DNA from: Acidimicrobiia bacterium
GTDB lineage: Bacteria; Actinomycetota; Acidimicrobiia; IMCC26256; PALSA-610
DNA length: 64,000 nucleotides
Reading direction: 5' to 3'
Assembly (NCBI GenBank): GCA_026002935.1
Contig: BPGH01000002.1
Coordinates: 62,001 to 126,000 of the forward strand
The notes under the pieces are model-generated. The model worked only from the letters and a program-made list of their open reading frames with translations, made no database searches and was not told the origin of the DNA. The position numbers and the translations under genes are program-made. Positions 39,272 through 48,830 of the stretch are shown here, piece by piece. Positions within the stretch are counted from its first letter, which is position 1. Each line of letters starts with the position of its first letter.

Positions 39272-39335
39272 CGGTCCCTTCCCGCTCGTCGTCCGGTCGT
39301 CGTCGGCGCCCGGCCGGCCCGCGTCCGCGGGCCGG

Positions 39336-40064
39336 TCACACGTGCGTGACGAGGTGCGGCGCCGCGAGCACGACCGGACGGCCGAACGCCTCCGATCCCT
39401 CCTCGACGGAGGCTACCGGGTCGAGGGTCGGCCACAGGTGGGTCAGCATCAGGTGCCGGGCCCGCGCCGCCGCGGCCATCTCGCCGGCCTGGCGGGCCGA
39501 CAGGTGGATCGGCGCGCGGATGTCGTCGTGCTGGTAGGTCGCCTCCGACAGCAGCAGGTCGGCGCCGGGGCCGAAGGCCTCGCGGCTCCAGCCCGGCCCC
39601 GTGTCGGAGGTGTACACGAGCCGCTTGCCGCCGTGCGCGAGCTCGACCGCGACCGTCGGGGGCGGGTGGTCGGTGCGCGAGAACCGCAGCGCCACGTCGC
39701 CGATCGTCGCGCGGTCGCCGTCACCGACGACCATCCAGTCGAAGGTGTCGGTCCACTCGCCGACGAGGCCCTCGAGCTGCTTCTCGACGCCCGCGGGCGC
39801 GAACACCGGCAGGCAGTCGCGCTCGAGCCCGTACTTGTTGAGGACGTGGAGCCCGTAGATGTCGACGCAGTGGTCGGGGTGACCGTGCGTGATCACCACC
39901 GCGGTGAGCTCCGCGGGATCCGCGTGCTGCTGGAGGTTCGCGAACGAGCCGTTGCCGCAGTCGAGCCACAGCAGCGTCTCCCCCGCGCGCACGAGGTACC
40001 CGCTGCACGCGCCGCCCGCGGGCGCGCCGTACGACCCCGAGCAGCCGAGCACCGTCAGCTCCAC
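39336..40064 (-). CDS. MBL-fold metallo-hydrolase (Rv1339-like)
   Basis: A 242-residue intact metallo-beta-lactamase-fold protein. VVITHGHPDHCVDIYGL is the HxHxDH zinc motif; LVYTSDTGPGW and LLSEATYQHDD provide the Asp and later ligands. In Mycobacterium tuberculosis the gene in this position, Rv1339, is an unusual cAMP phosphodiesterase, so that role is a reasonable guess. GTG 40064 gives MELTVLGCSGS; GTG 40070 is possible. Overlaps murI by about ten bases. Confidence 0.88.
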   Translation of the reverse strand: MELTVLGCSGSYGAPAGGACSGYLVRAGETLLWLDCGNGSFANLQQHADPAELTAVVITHGHPDHCVDIYGLHVLNKYGLERDCLPVFAPAGVEKQLEGLVGEWTDTFDWMVVGDGDRATIGDVALRFSRTDHPPPTVAVELAHGGKRLVYTSDTGPGWSREAFGPGADLLLSEATYQHDDIRAPIHLSARQAGEMAAAARARHLMLTHLWPTLDPVASVEEGSEAFGRPVVLAAPHLVTHV

Positions 40065-40857
40065 GACCACGCCTCCACGACCTCGACCTCCGGCCCGAGG
40101 AACCGGGCGCCGAGCCGGCGGAAGGTCTCGACGTCGCCGCTCGTCACGAACTCGCGCCGGGCGGGGCGGTCGGGCGGCGCGTGCGCCCCGCGAGGCTGGC
40201 GCGCACCTCGAACGCCGTCTCGTCGGCGCTCGACACGAGCACGACGCCGGGGCCCATGACGTCGGAGATCGTGCGGGCGAGCAGCGGGTAGTGGGTGCAG
40301 CCGAGCACGAGCGTGTCGACCCCGGCGGCCCGGACCGGCGCGAGCAGGCGTTCGCGCGAGCACGTGTACCTGATCGGAGTCGACGTCGCCCGCCTCGACG
40401 AATTCCACGAAACCCGGGCAGGCGGCGCACGGTCAGGCGGACCCCGGGTGCGATCGCCGCCGGCGGCGCGCTGGTAGGCGCCCGAGCGGACCGTGCCGAC
40501 CGTGCCGATGACGCCCACCCGGCCGGTGCGCGTCACGCGGCTCGCGGCCCGCACACCCGGCTCGATCACGCCCACGACCGGCACGTCGACCCGCTCGCGC
40601 AGCGGCTCGAGCGCGGCCGCCGCCGCGCTGTTGCAGGCCACCACCAGCAGCTTCACGTCCCGCTCGAGGAGCAGGTCGGCGATCTCGAACGCGTACTTCG
40701 TGACCTCGTCGGCCGGTTTCGGGCCGTAGGGGAACCGGCCGGTGTCGCCGAAGTACACGAGGTGCTCGTCGGGGAGGAGGTCGATGAGGGCGCGCACGAC
40801 GGTCAGTCCGCCCAACCCGCTGTCGAACACGCCGATCGGACGCTCGTCGCGCGCCAT
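40055..40857 (-). CDS. murI: Glutamate racemase, frameshifted
   Basis: Makes D-glutamate for peptidoglycan. PIGVFDSGLGGLTVVRAL, FGDTGRFPYGPKP, LLVVACNSAAAAAL (first catalytic Cys) and TLVLGCTHYPLLARTI (second catalytic Cys) are clear. Indels near 40430, 40365 and 40195 shift the middle and C-terminal frames. ATG 40857 chosen. Sits between sua5 and the MBL gene in the cysO-rdgB operon. Confidence 0.92.
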
Positions 40858-40870
40858 CCCGCGCCGCACG

Positions 40871-41858
40871 CTACCCGCCGGCCGCCCGCCGCAAGCGGTC
40901 CCCCACGGCGGCACCCACGCCGTGCGCGGGCGGGGGGACGGCGACCACGACGTCGAGGCCCATCCGGTCCGCCTCGCGCAGGCGCGCGTACAGGACGCGC
41001 GCGTACTCGCCGGGGTCGGACCCGGCGTCGAGCGCGACGGCACCGGGCGGCAGCGTCGCGCCCCCGGCGAGCTCGGCGGCCAGCGCCAGCACCCCGACCC
41101 GGCGGCCCGCGCGCACGTGGGCGGCGGCGCGCCGCGCCGCCCGCGCGCCCGATCGCCACGACCTCGACCCGGGCGTCGGGCGCGTAGTGCGCCGCGAGCG
41201 TGCCCGGCGCGGGCGTCGTGCCGCCGACCGGGGGGCCTCGCCCAGCACCGCCGCCAGCCGGGCCACGTCGACGGCGCCCTCGCGCAGCACGCGCGGCTCC
41301 GCGCCGGTGAGGTCGACGATCGTCGACTCGACGCCGACGGTGCACGGACCGCCGTCGAGCACGACGTCGACGTCGGCGCCGAGGTCGTCGCGCACGTGCG
41401 CGGCCGTCGTCGGGCTGACGCGGCCGAACCGGTTCGCGGACGGGGCGGCGACGCCCGCCGCCGAACGCCTCCAGCAGCGCCGAGCGCGACCGGGTGCGCC
41501 GGGACGCGCAGGCCCGACGGTCTCGCGCCCCCCGGTCGCCTCGCCCGCGACCCGGTCGCGCCGGCGGCGCAGCACGAGCGTCAGCGGACCCGGCCAGAAC
41601 GCGCGCGCGAGCGCGCCGCGCGGCGTCGGGCACGTCGCGCGCGTACGTCGCCGAGGTCACGCGGGCGCCGGGGAGGTGCACGATCACGGGATGGTGCGGC
41701 GGGCGGCCCTTGACGCGGTACAGGCGGCGCAGCGCCGCGGGGTTCGCGGCGTCGGCGCCGAGGCCGTACACCGTCTCGGTCGGGAACGCGACGAGGCCGC
41801 CGCGCCGCAAGACGGCGGCGGCGTCGTCGATCTCGCGCCGCGCCGGCCGCCGGCTCAC
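40871..41858 (-). CDS. L-threonylcarbamoyladenylate synthase (Sua5/YwlC), frameshifted
   Basis: First step of tRNA t6A modification. LRRGGLVAFPTETVYGLGADA and YRVKGRPPHHPVIVH are the YrdC-domain signature, APSANRFGRVSPTTAAHV the nucleotide site, and DGGPCTVGVESTIVDLTG the late motif; the C-terminal Sua5 domain follows (VAVPPPAHGVG at the end). Indels near 41590, 41470, 41240 and 41150 break the frame. GTG 41858 overlaps the cysM stop. Its place between cysM and murI differs from mycobacteria, where a rhomboid-type gene occupies it. Confidence 0.88.
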
Positions 41859-42793
41859 CAGTAGTTGATGCGCGTCGCGCGCTCGACGACCTCGTCGATC
41901 GGGTCGGTCCACGCACCCGACGACAGGTACTTCCACCCACCGTCGGGGAGCAGCACGACGATCGCCCCCGAGTCCATCGTCGCCGCCATCTTGATCGCGC
42001 CGGCGACCGCCGCACCCGAGGAGATCCCGGCGAACACGCCGCACTCGTCGAGCAGGCGGCGCGTGCACTCGATCGACTCGCGCGGCCGGACGATGAACTT
42101 CCGGTCGAGCACACCCGGATCGAAGATGGGCGGCACGAACCCGTCGTCGAGGTTGCGCAGCCCCTGCACCAGCTCGCCTGCGGGCGGCTCGACCGCGACG
42201 ACCTTCACGCCGGGCTTGCGCTCCTTCAGGTACCGGCCCGCACCCATCAGCGTGCCGCTCGTGCCGAGGCCGGCGACGAACACGTCGATCTCCGGGCAGT
42301 CGCGCAGGATCTCCGGGCCCGTGTGCTCGTAGTGGGCGGCCGGGTTCGCCGGGTTGCCGTACTGGAACAGCATCACGTACGACGGCTCCTCGGCCGCGAT
42401 CTTCTCGGCGAGGCGGATCGCGCCGTTGCTGCCCTCCTCGCCGGGCGACAGCGTGACCTGCGCGCCGAAGATCTCGAGGAGCTGGCGGCGCTCGACCGAC
42501 ACGTTCTCCGGCATCACGACGCGCAGGCGGTAGCCGCGCAGCTTCGCGACGAGCGCGAGGCCGATGCCCGTGTTGCCCGACGACGGCTCGAGGATCGTCG
42601 CGCCGGGTCGCAGGTGCCCGTCGCGCTCGGCCATCTCGACCATCTTCAGGGCGATGCGGTCCTTCGAGGAACCGCCGGGGTTCTGGCCCTCGAGCTTCGC
42701 CCAGATGCGGACGTCGGGGTTCGGCGAGAGCGCGTGGACTCCGACGAGCGGGGTGTCGCCGATCAGCCCGAGGACGTCGTCGTGGCGCGCCAT
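41855..42793 (-). CDS. cysM: Cysteine synthase CysM (CysO-dependent, PLP enzyme)
   Basis: A 312-residue fold-type II PLP enzyme, intact. LEGQNPGGSSKDRIAL holds the PLP lysine, EPSSGNTGIGLAL the substrate loop, GLGTSGTLMGAGRYL the phosphate loop. In Mycobacterium CysM uses O-phosphoserine and sulfide carried as a thiocarboxylate on CysO. The adjacent cysO and the WKYLSSGAWTDPIDE C-terminal tail support the same chemistry here. The start overlaps the cysO stop by one base (TGATG). Confidence 0.93.
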   Translation of the reverse strand: MARHDDVLGLIGDTPLVGVHALSPNPDVRIWAKLEGQNPGGSSKDRIALKMVEMAERDGHLRPGATILEPSSGNTGIGLALVAKLRGYRLRVVMPENVSVERRQLLEIFGAQVTLSPGEEGSNGAIRLAEKIAAEEPSYVMLFQYGNPANPAAHYEHTGPEILRDCPEIDVFVAGLGTSGTLMGAGRYLKERKPGVKVVAVEPPAGELVQGLRNLDDGFVPPIFDPGVLDRKFIVRPRESIECTRRLLDECGVFAGISSGAAVAGAIKMAATMDSGAIVVLLPDGGWKYLSSGAWTDPIDEVVERATRINYW

Positions 42794-43067
42794 CAGCCGC
42801 CGGCGACGGCGGGCAGGATCGACAGCGTGTCGCCGTCGGCGAGCTTCGTGTCGAGACCGTCGAGGTACCGGATGTCGTCGTCGTCCTTGTAGACGTTGAC
42901 GAACTTGTGCAGGCCGCCCGACTCGTCGAGCAGGTTCCCCGCAGCCCCGGGTAGCGCGCGACGAGCGCCTGGAAGACCTCACCGACCGTCCCGCCGTCGA
43001 GCGTCACGGCGGTCTGGCCGTCGGCCTGGGCTCGCAGCACGGTGGGGATCTTCACCTCGACGGGCAC
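42793..43067 (-). CDS. cysO: CysO sulfur-carrier protein (ubiquitin-like), one frameshift
   Basis: A roughly 91-residue MoaD/ThiS-like carrier. MPVEVKIPTVLRAQADGQ, then after a missing G in a homopolymer near 42945, NLLDESGGLHKFVNVYKDDDDI, and the end DTLSILPAVAGG with the diagnostic terminal Gly-Gly. In mycobacteria the C-terminus is thiocarboxylated, donates sulfur to CysM and is cleaved by Mec. The segment is 275 bases long, one short of a whole number of codons. GTG start. Confidence 0.92.
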
Positions 43068-43217
43068 GGCGGGGCCTTTCGGGTCGCGGGTTCGGACGCG
43101 CGTCGCAGGTTACAACCCGACCCCGCAGGGTCGAGATTTCCGGCCGCGGTGCCGATCCTCACCCCGGGACCCGGATCGTGTCCTAGGAACCCCACCCTCA
43201 CGCGTCCTACCCGTCGC

Positions 43218-43735
43218 ATGGAACCCGACCCCACCTCCCGCCGGGACGCCGTCGTCCGGTGCTACCGGGCACACCACGACCAGCTGGTGCGGCTGGCCCG
43301 GCTGCTCGTGCGCGACGACGCCGCCGCCGAGGACCTCGTGCAGGACGCGTTCGTCCGCCTGTACGCACGCTGGAACCGCCTGCGCGACCCGGCGGCCGCG
43401 CCCGCCTACCTGCGCGCGACGGTCGTCAACCTCGCACGCGGCCGGGCCCCGGGCGGGCGGCCGTCGCCGCCCGGTTCGTCGCCGAGGCGCGCGCCGAACG
43501 CTCCGCGGAGGACGTGGCGGTCCGCAACGCCGAACACCGCGCGGTGCTCGCCGCCCTCGCCCGCCTGTCGGCCCGCCAGCGCGAGTGCCTCGTGCTGCGG
43601 CACTTCGCCGGGTGCTCCGAGTCGGAGATCGCCGCGGCCGTCGGCTGCTCCGTCGGGTCCGTGCGCACCCACCTCAAGCGGGGCCTCGCGCAGCTCCAGG
43701 CGCTCGTCCCCGCACCCGACCGGGAGGCCCTGTGA
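43218..43735 (+). CDS. ECF RNA polymerase sigma factor (SigE-like), one frameshift
   Basis: A roughly 172-residue extracytoplasmic-function sigma factor. Region 2: DQLVRLARLLVRDDAAAEDLVQDAFVRLYARW; region 4: LARLSARQRECLVLRHFAGCSESEIAAAVGCSVGSVRTHLKRGL. An indel near 43450-43460 separates the regions (LARGR then VAARFVAEARAERS). ATG 43218 is used. Its stop overlaps the next gene (TGATG), which encodes a membrane protein and probable regulator, making a sigma/anti-sigma-like unit. Confidence 0.87.
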
Positions 43736-44406
43736 TGACGATCGAGGACATCCTGCGCGACGCGCTGTGCGAGGCGGACCGCCGGCCCGTCGCGCCGCCC
43801 GACGTGGCGGGCCTCACGCGGCGCCTCGCCCGCCACGACCGGATGGTGGTCGCACGCCGCATCGCCGTCGCGGGCGGGGGGCTGGCCGCCGCGGTCGCGG
43901 TCGCGGTCGGCACCGTGGGCGACGCCCGCGGCGAGACCGTGGACGTGCGCCCCGCCGACGCGCCCCCGGTGACCGAGGCCGCGCCGGACACGACGACCAC
44001 GACCACGACCACGGCCGCGCCGACGACCACCGCGCCGCCGGCACCGACCACCACGGCCCCCGCGCCACCGCCGGCCGCGACGCCCGTCACCGCCGAGCCC
44101 GCGCCGCCCGCGACCACCGCGCCCGCACCGGCGCCCGAGCCCGCCCCGACCGTCGCCTGGAGCGCACAGGCGACCTGGGGGAGCTGCGACCTCGACCCGC
44201 CCTACGACGAGTACCACGGCACCGCCGAGCCGGGCACCGTCGTGTCGGTCACGTCGCCGTACGGCTCGGGGTCCACGACGGCCGGTGCCGACGGGCACTG
44301 GTACGTCAAGGTCGAGTTCCCCGGCGCGCCGGTCGGAGAGACGTTCGGCGTCACCGTGTCGAGCGCACAGGGCAGCGCGACCTTCGAGTTCACCCGGACC
44401 GCCTGA
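43735..44406 (+). CDS. Membrane protein, probable anti-sigma partner with Thr/Pro linker
   Basis: A 223-residue protein. Residues 1-40 are cytoplasmic (MTIEDILRDALCEADRRPVAPPDVAGLTRRLARHDR), followed by one membrane segment (IAVAGGGLAAAVAVAVGTV), a long Thr/Ala/Pro linker (TTTTTTTTAAPTTTAP...), and an extracellular beta domain (TWGSCDLDPPYDEYHGTAEPGTVVSV). Coupling to an ECF sigma gene suggests an anti-sigma or co-regulator role, but no classical zinc anti-sigma motif is visible. The gene is intact, with normal GTG/ATG choice (ATG used). Confidence 0.8.
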   Translation: MTIEDILRDALCEADRRPVAPPDVAGLTRRLARHDRMVVARRIAVAGGGLAAAVAVAVGTVGDARGETVDVRPADAPPVTEAAPDTTTTTTTTAAPTTTAPPAPTTTAPAPPPAATPVTAEPAPPATTAPAPAPEPAPTVAWSAQATWGSCDLDPPYDEYHGTAEPGTVVSVTSPYGSGSTTAGADGHWYVKVEFPGAPVGETFGVTVSSAQGSATFEFTRTA

Positions 44407-44454
44407 GCCGCCCCCCGGTGTGCCGGTGGCCCGCGACGACCACCCGCGCGCGGG

Positions 44455-44892
44455 CTACCGGCGCACCACTTCGACGGGGACCTCGGCGACCTCGCCGCCG
44501 CGGATCGTGTAGGCGCGCAGCGCCGGCTCGCCGGCGCGCAACGACACGATCACGTAGCGCCACGCCGGATCGACGGCCTGACGGACGTCGGTGGGCGACG
44601 GGTAGGCGTCGGTGTGGGTGTGGCTGTGCCACACGCCGACGATCTCCTCACCGCGCGCCTCGGCCGCGCGCATCGCGGCGAGGAGGTCACGCGAGTCGAC
44701 CGTGTACGTCACCGCCGACGCGTCGGCGTTGCGGGCCGGGCGGACCTCCGTGACGACGCCGGTCGGCTCGCCGCCGTCCATCGGCCCGATCAGCAGGCCG
44801 CACGCCTCGTCGGGCAGCCCGTCGTAGCAGTGGCCCACGATCGTCAGGTACTGCGCCTCGGTGAGGCGCAACGGCGCGGGCGCGCGGCTCAC
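44455..44892 (-). CDS. mec: Mec-type JAMM/MPN metallopeptidase
   Basis: A 145-residue zinc peptidase. The JAMM motif is complete: Glu in PDEACGLLIG and H-x-H-x10-D in VWHSHTHTDAYPSPTDV. In Mycobacterium, Mec removes cysteine from the CysO-cysteine adduct. Here mec is separated from cysO by the sigma/anti-sigma pair and overlaps the CoxL-like gene stop as GTGA instead. Length equals the mycobacterial protein. Intact in an indel-rich region. Confidence 0.92.
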   Translation of the reverse strand: MSRAPAPLRLTEAQYLTIVGHCYDGLPDEACGLLIGPMDGGEPTGVVTEVRPARNADASAVTYTVDSRDLLAAMRAAEARGEEIVGVWHSHTHTDAYPSPTDVRQAVDPAWRYVIVSLRAGEPALRAYTIRGGEVAEVPVEVVRR

Positions 44893-47217
44893 GTCGCGGC
44901 CGCACCGGCACCGGCGCGCGCGTCCGCGATCGCCCGCCACACCCGCTCCGCGGTGCACGGCATGTCGAGGTGGCGGACCCCGAGGTGCGACAGGGCGTCC
45001 ACGATCGCGTTGTGGACCGCGGGCGTCGAGCCGATGGTCGCCGACTCGCCGATGCCCTTCGCGCCGAGCGGGTTGCGCGGGCTCGGGGTCACCGTGTTCG
45101 ACACCTCGTACGACGGCAGCTCGGCGGCCGACGGGACCGCGTAGTCCATGAGGTTGGCGGTCACCGGGTTGCCGTCCTCGTCGTAGCGCACCGCCTCGAA
45201 CAGCACCTGCGCGACGCCCTGGGCGATGCCGCCGTGCTGCTGGCCGGCGACGATCAGCGGGTTGATGATCGTGCCGCAGTCGTCGACCGCGACGTGGCGC
45301 ACCAGCTCGACCCGCCCGGTCTCGGTGTCGACCTCGACGACCGCGACGTGCGAACCGAACGGGAACGACGACCCGTCGGCCTGGAAGTCGAGCTCGTGCT
45401 GGAGGCGCTCGCCCACCCCCTCCGGCCGCTTCGCCGGGTCCCGGGCGGCCTGCGCGAGATCCGCCCAGGACAGGCGCGACGCGGGCACCCCCGCCACCTG
45501 CAGCCCGCCGCCTTCGGCCACCACCACGTCGTCGGGGCTGGCCTCGAGCAGGTGCGCGGCGAGCCGCTTGGCCTGCGCGAGCACCTCGAGGCTCGCCGAC
45601 GTGCAGCGCGCTGCCGCCGATCTGCCCCGAGCGCGACCCGCCGGTGCCGCCGCCGCGGGGCACCTCGCCCGTGTCGGAGTGCACGACCCGCACGTCCTCG
45701 TAGGGCACGCCCAGCACCGACGCCACGATCTGGGCGAACGCGGTCTCGTGCCCCTGGCCGTGCGGGCTGGTGCCGACCCGGGCGGTGACCGTGCCGTCGT
45801 CCTCGACGGTCACCGAGCCGTACTCCTGCGTGAGCACCATCGGCGCGCTGATCTCGAGGTACGACGCGACGCCGATGCCGAGCAGCCGGCGGTCGCCGCG
45901 CTCGCGCCGTGCCGCCTGCTCCGCGCGCAGCTCCTCGTAGCCCGCCGCCGCGAGCGCCGCGTCGAGCGCCTTGGCGTACTCGCCGCTGTCGTACGACGCG
46001 CCGAGCCCGGTGCGCGGCTCGTACGGGAACGCGTCGGGCGGCACGTAGTTGCGGCGGCGGATCTCCGCCGGGTCGATGCCGAGCTCGTCGGCGGCGACGT
46101 CGAGGACGCGCTCGACGAGGTGGATCGCCTCGGGCCGGCCGGCCCCCCGGTACGCCGCGACGGGTGTCGTGTTGGTGACCGCGGCCTGCCAGTTGAACTC
46201 GATCTTGGGGATCGCGTACACGTTCGATGCCATCATCTGCGTGAAGAACGGCAGGAACGCGCCGATCGTCGGGTAGGCACCGGCGTCCGCGATCGTGCGT
46301 ACGCGCAGGCCGGTGATCGTGCCGTCGCGCCGCAGCCCCATGTCGACGTAGTGCACGTGCCCCCGGCCGTGGCCCATCGACAGCATGTTCTCGGTGCGGG
46401 TCTCGTGCCACTTCACCGGGCGCCCGAGCAGCTGCGCGGCCTTCGCAACGATCTGGTGCTCGACGTAGACGCCCTGCTTGGGCCCGAACCCGCCGCCGAC
46501 CGCGGCGCAACGCGCCCGTACCAGCGCCGGGTCGAGGCCGAGCAACGGGGCGATGGCGTCGCGCACGCCGTGCGGCCCCTGCGACGACACCCACAGGGTC
46601 ATCCCCCCGGCGGGCTCGCCGGGGATCGCGACGATGCCGTTGGGCTCCATCGGCACCGCGGCGAGCCGCTGGTTGACGACACGCTGCGACACCACGACCT
46701 CGGCGTCGTCGAGCACACCCTCGAGGGGGCCGGTGCCCATCGCGTTCGCGAGGTTCGACCCCTGCGCCTCGTGGATCACCGGGGCGTCCGGCGCGAGCGC
46801 GGCCTCGGCGTCGGCGACGGCCGGGAGCGGGTCGTACTCGACGACGACCGCCTCCGCGGCGTCGGCGGCCCGCGCCCGGGAGTCCGCGACGACGACCGCG
46901 ACGATGTCGCCGACGAAGCGGACCCGGTCGCGGGCGAGCGGCGGGCGGTTCATCGTCGGCGGGAGCATCACGAACCCGTGGTGGTCGGGCAGGCCGAGGT
47001 CGTCGGCCGTGAACACGGCGGCGACGCCCGGCATCCCCCGGGCCTCGTCCGTGTCGATCGACTCGATGCGGGCGTGGGCGATGGTCGAGCGGACGAACGC
47101 GACGTGCAGGAGGCCCGGGATCGCCAGGTCGTCGAGGTAGTCGGTCTCCCCGGTGAGGATCCCGGGGTCCTCGCGGCGCGGGACGGGGTTCCCGAGGATC
47201 GAGCCGGACGTCGCCAT
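44889..47217 (-). CDS. Molybdopterin-binding aldehyde/xanthine/CO dehydrogenase large subunit, one frameshift
   Basis: A CoxL/XdhB-like subunit of about 775 residues. Motifs include RREDPGILTGETDYLDDL, CAAVGGGFGPKQGVYVEH, AYRGAGRPEAIHLVERVLD and GAKGIGESATIGS with the catalytic Glu. The AYRGAGR loop lacks the Cys of form I CO dehydrogenase (AYxCSFR), so CO oxidation is unlikely. An indel near 45605 links IGGSAL to QAKRLAAHLLEASPDD. No small or medium subunit gene is adjacent. Translationally coupled to mec. Confidence 0.88.
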
Positions 47218-47263
47218 GTCTCCTCCTGGACGGTCGAGGCGGCCGCACACTAACAAGGGGCCC

Positions 47264-47863
47264 GTGCCGTCCGATGTGACGACGGTGGACGGCATCGCCG
47301 GTGTCCGGGCGCGCGTCGCGGAGATCGTCGCGCGGTTCCAGGCACCTCCGGTCGCGGGCGGAGTGCTCGGCCCGGGCGAGGCGGACGCGTCGGCGGGATC
47401 CGACTTCGCGGCCGCGCTCGCCCGCGCCGGGGCCCCCACCGCCGGGGCGGGGTCCGCGCCGGAGGCCACGGGCACGCGCAACGCCGCCGGCGTCGACCCG
47501 GTGCGGTGGGCGCACGACTTCCTCGAGCGGCTCGGCATGCCCCGTACCGCCGAGAACGTGCGCGCGGTGGTCGCCTGGCAGCAGGCCGAGGGGACCCGGG
47601 CCCGGTTCAACCCGCTCGCGACGACCCAGGGGGGCTTCGAGGGGGCGACGCGCTTCAACTCGGTCGGCGTGAAGAACTACGCGAGCTACGAGGACGGCCT
47701 CGCGGCGAACGTCCGGGCGATCACCAACGGCCGCTACGGCGCGATCCTCGACGCGCTGCGGCGCGGGGACTCCGCGATGGCGGTCGCGGAGGCGATCCGC
47801 AGCTCGCCCTGGGGCTCCGGGGACCTCGTGGTGCGGATCCTGCGGGAGCAGGAGCAGGCGTAG
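47264..47863 (+). CDS. Hypothetical protein with C-terminal lysozyme-like/phage-type domain
   Basis: A 199-residue protein. The N-terminus VDGIAGVRARVAEIVARFQAPP resembles the leader helix of actinobacterial SLT proteins, followed by an Ala/Gly-rich linker. The C-terminal part FLERLGMPRTAENVRAVVAWQQAEG, ARFNPLATTQGGF and SYEDGLAANVRAITNGRYG has the rhythm of a small muralytic or cell-wall-binding domain seen in phage and bacterial hydrolases, but I see no certain catalytic residue. GTG 47264 is chosen. Divergent from the CoxL-like gene. Confidence 0.55.
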   Translation: MPSDVTTVDGIAGVRARVAEIVARFQAPPVAGGVLGPGEADASAGSDFAAALARAGAPTAGAGSAPEATGTRNAAGVDPVRWAHDFLERLGMPRTAENVRAVVAWQQAEGTRARFNPLATTQGGFEGATRFNSVGVKNYASYEDGLAANVRAITNGRYGAILDALRRGDSAMAVAEAIRSSPWGSGDLVVRILREQEQA

Positions 47864-47884
47864 CCGGCGGGCGCCGTGCGCCGT

Positions 47885-48811
47885 TCAGGCGTAGCGCGCC
47901 GCCACCTCCCGCATCACCGCCTCGAACTCGGCCATCGTCTCCGAGATGATCCGGGCGACCGGCTCCACCCGCTCGATCCGGCCGGCGACCTGCCCGCCGA
48001 AGGCGAACGACGCCTCGAGGTTGCCGTTGAAGTAGAGGTCGAGCACGTTCTCGAGGCTCGGGATCGCCGGGCGCCCCTCCGCCTCGGCGCGCTCACTGAA
48101 AGGGCTGCGCAGCACGCGGAACGCGGGCGGCGTGTCCCGGTTGAGCAGGAAGGTGTCGCCCTCCGTGGCGTCGCAGATCAGCCGCTTCCAGTTGTCGTGC
48201 ACCGGCGACTCGGCGGCGCTGACCATGCGCGTCCCCATCTGCACGCCCTCCGCGCCGAGCACGAACGCGGCGGCCATCGTCCGGCCGTCGCAGATGCCGC
48301 CCGCCGCGATCACGGGCACGTCGACCTTCGAGCACACGAGCGGGAGCAGCACCATCGTCGACGCGCCCGTCGGCGCCTTGAAGCCGCCACCCTCGTTGCC
48401 CTCGACGACGAGCCCGTCGACTCCCGCGTCGACGGCCTTGAGCGCGCCGCGCAGCGACGGCACGACGTGGAACACGGTGAGGCCCGCCTCCTTCAGCAGC
48501 GCCGTGAACTTCGTCGGGTCGCCGGCCGACGTCGTCACGAACTTCACGCCGTTCTCGACGACGAAGTCCACGATGCCGGGGTCGCGCACGAAGAGCTGGG
48601 CGATGTTGACGCCGAACGGCTTGTCGGTGAGGTCGCGCATCTTCAGGATCTCGTCGCGCACCGCGTCGAGCTGGCCGGACGACGTCTCGATGATCCCCAT
48701 GCCACCGGCGTTCGAGACCGCCGAGGCGAGCTGCGCGCGGGCGATGTAGCCCATGGGCGCCTGCACGATCGGGTGTTCGACGCCGAGCATCTCGGTGATC
48801 CGGTTCCGCAT
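47885..48811 (-). CDS. Nitronate monooxygenase (NPD/2-nitropropane dioxygenase family)
   Basis: A 308-residue flavoenzyme. VEHPIVQAPMGYIARAQLASAVSNAGGMGII is the N-terminal FMN-barrel signature; VDGLVVEGNEGGGF, VIAAGGICDGRTMAAAFVLGAEGVQMGTRMV is the phosphate loop. Members oxidise nitronates such as propionate-3-nitronate or act as enoyl reductases. ATG 48811 chosen. It is divergent from the SnoaL/BKACE pair with only 19 bases between the starts, implying a shared regulatory region. Confidence 0.92.
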   Translation of the reverse strand: MRNRITEMLGVEHPIVQAPMGYIARAQLASAVSNAGGMGIIETSSGQLDAVRDEILKMRDLTDKPFGVNIAQLFVRDPGIVDFVVENGVKFVTTSAGDPTKFTALLKEAGLTVFHVVPSLRGALKAVDAGVDGLVVEGNEGGGFKAPTGASTMVLLPLVCSKVDVPVIAAGGICDGRTMAAAFVLGAEGVQMGTRMVSAAESPVHDNWKRLICDATEGDTFLLNRDTPPAFRVLRSPFSERAEAEGRPAIPSLENVLDLYFNGNLEASFAFGGQVAGRIERVEPVARIISETMAEFEAVMREVAARYA

Positions 48812-48830
48812 ACGTGGCACGCTATGCCGC

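Noticed and set aside
44889-47217. Aerobic CO dehydrogenase assignment (CoxL)
   Set aside because: The CO-specific Cys loop is missing and no CoxM/CoxS genes are adjacent; kept as a generic molybdo-hydroxylase subunit.
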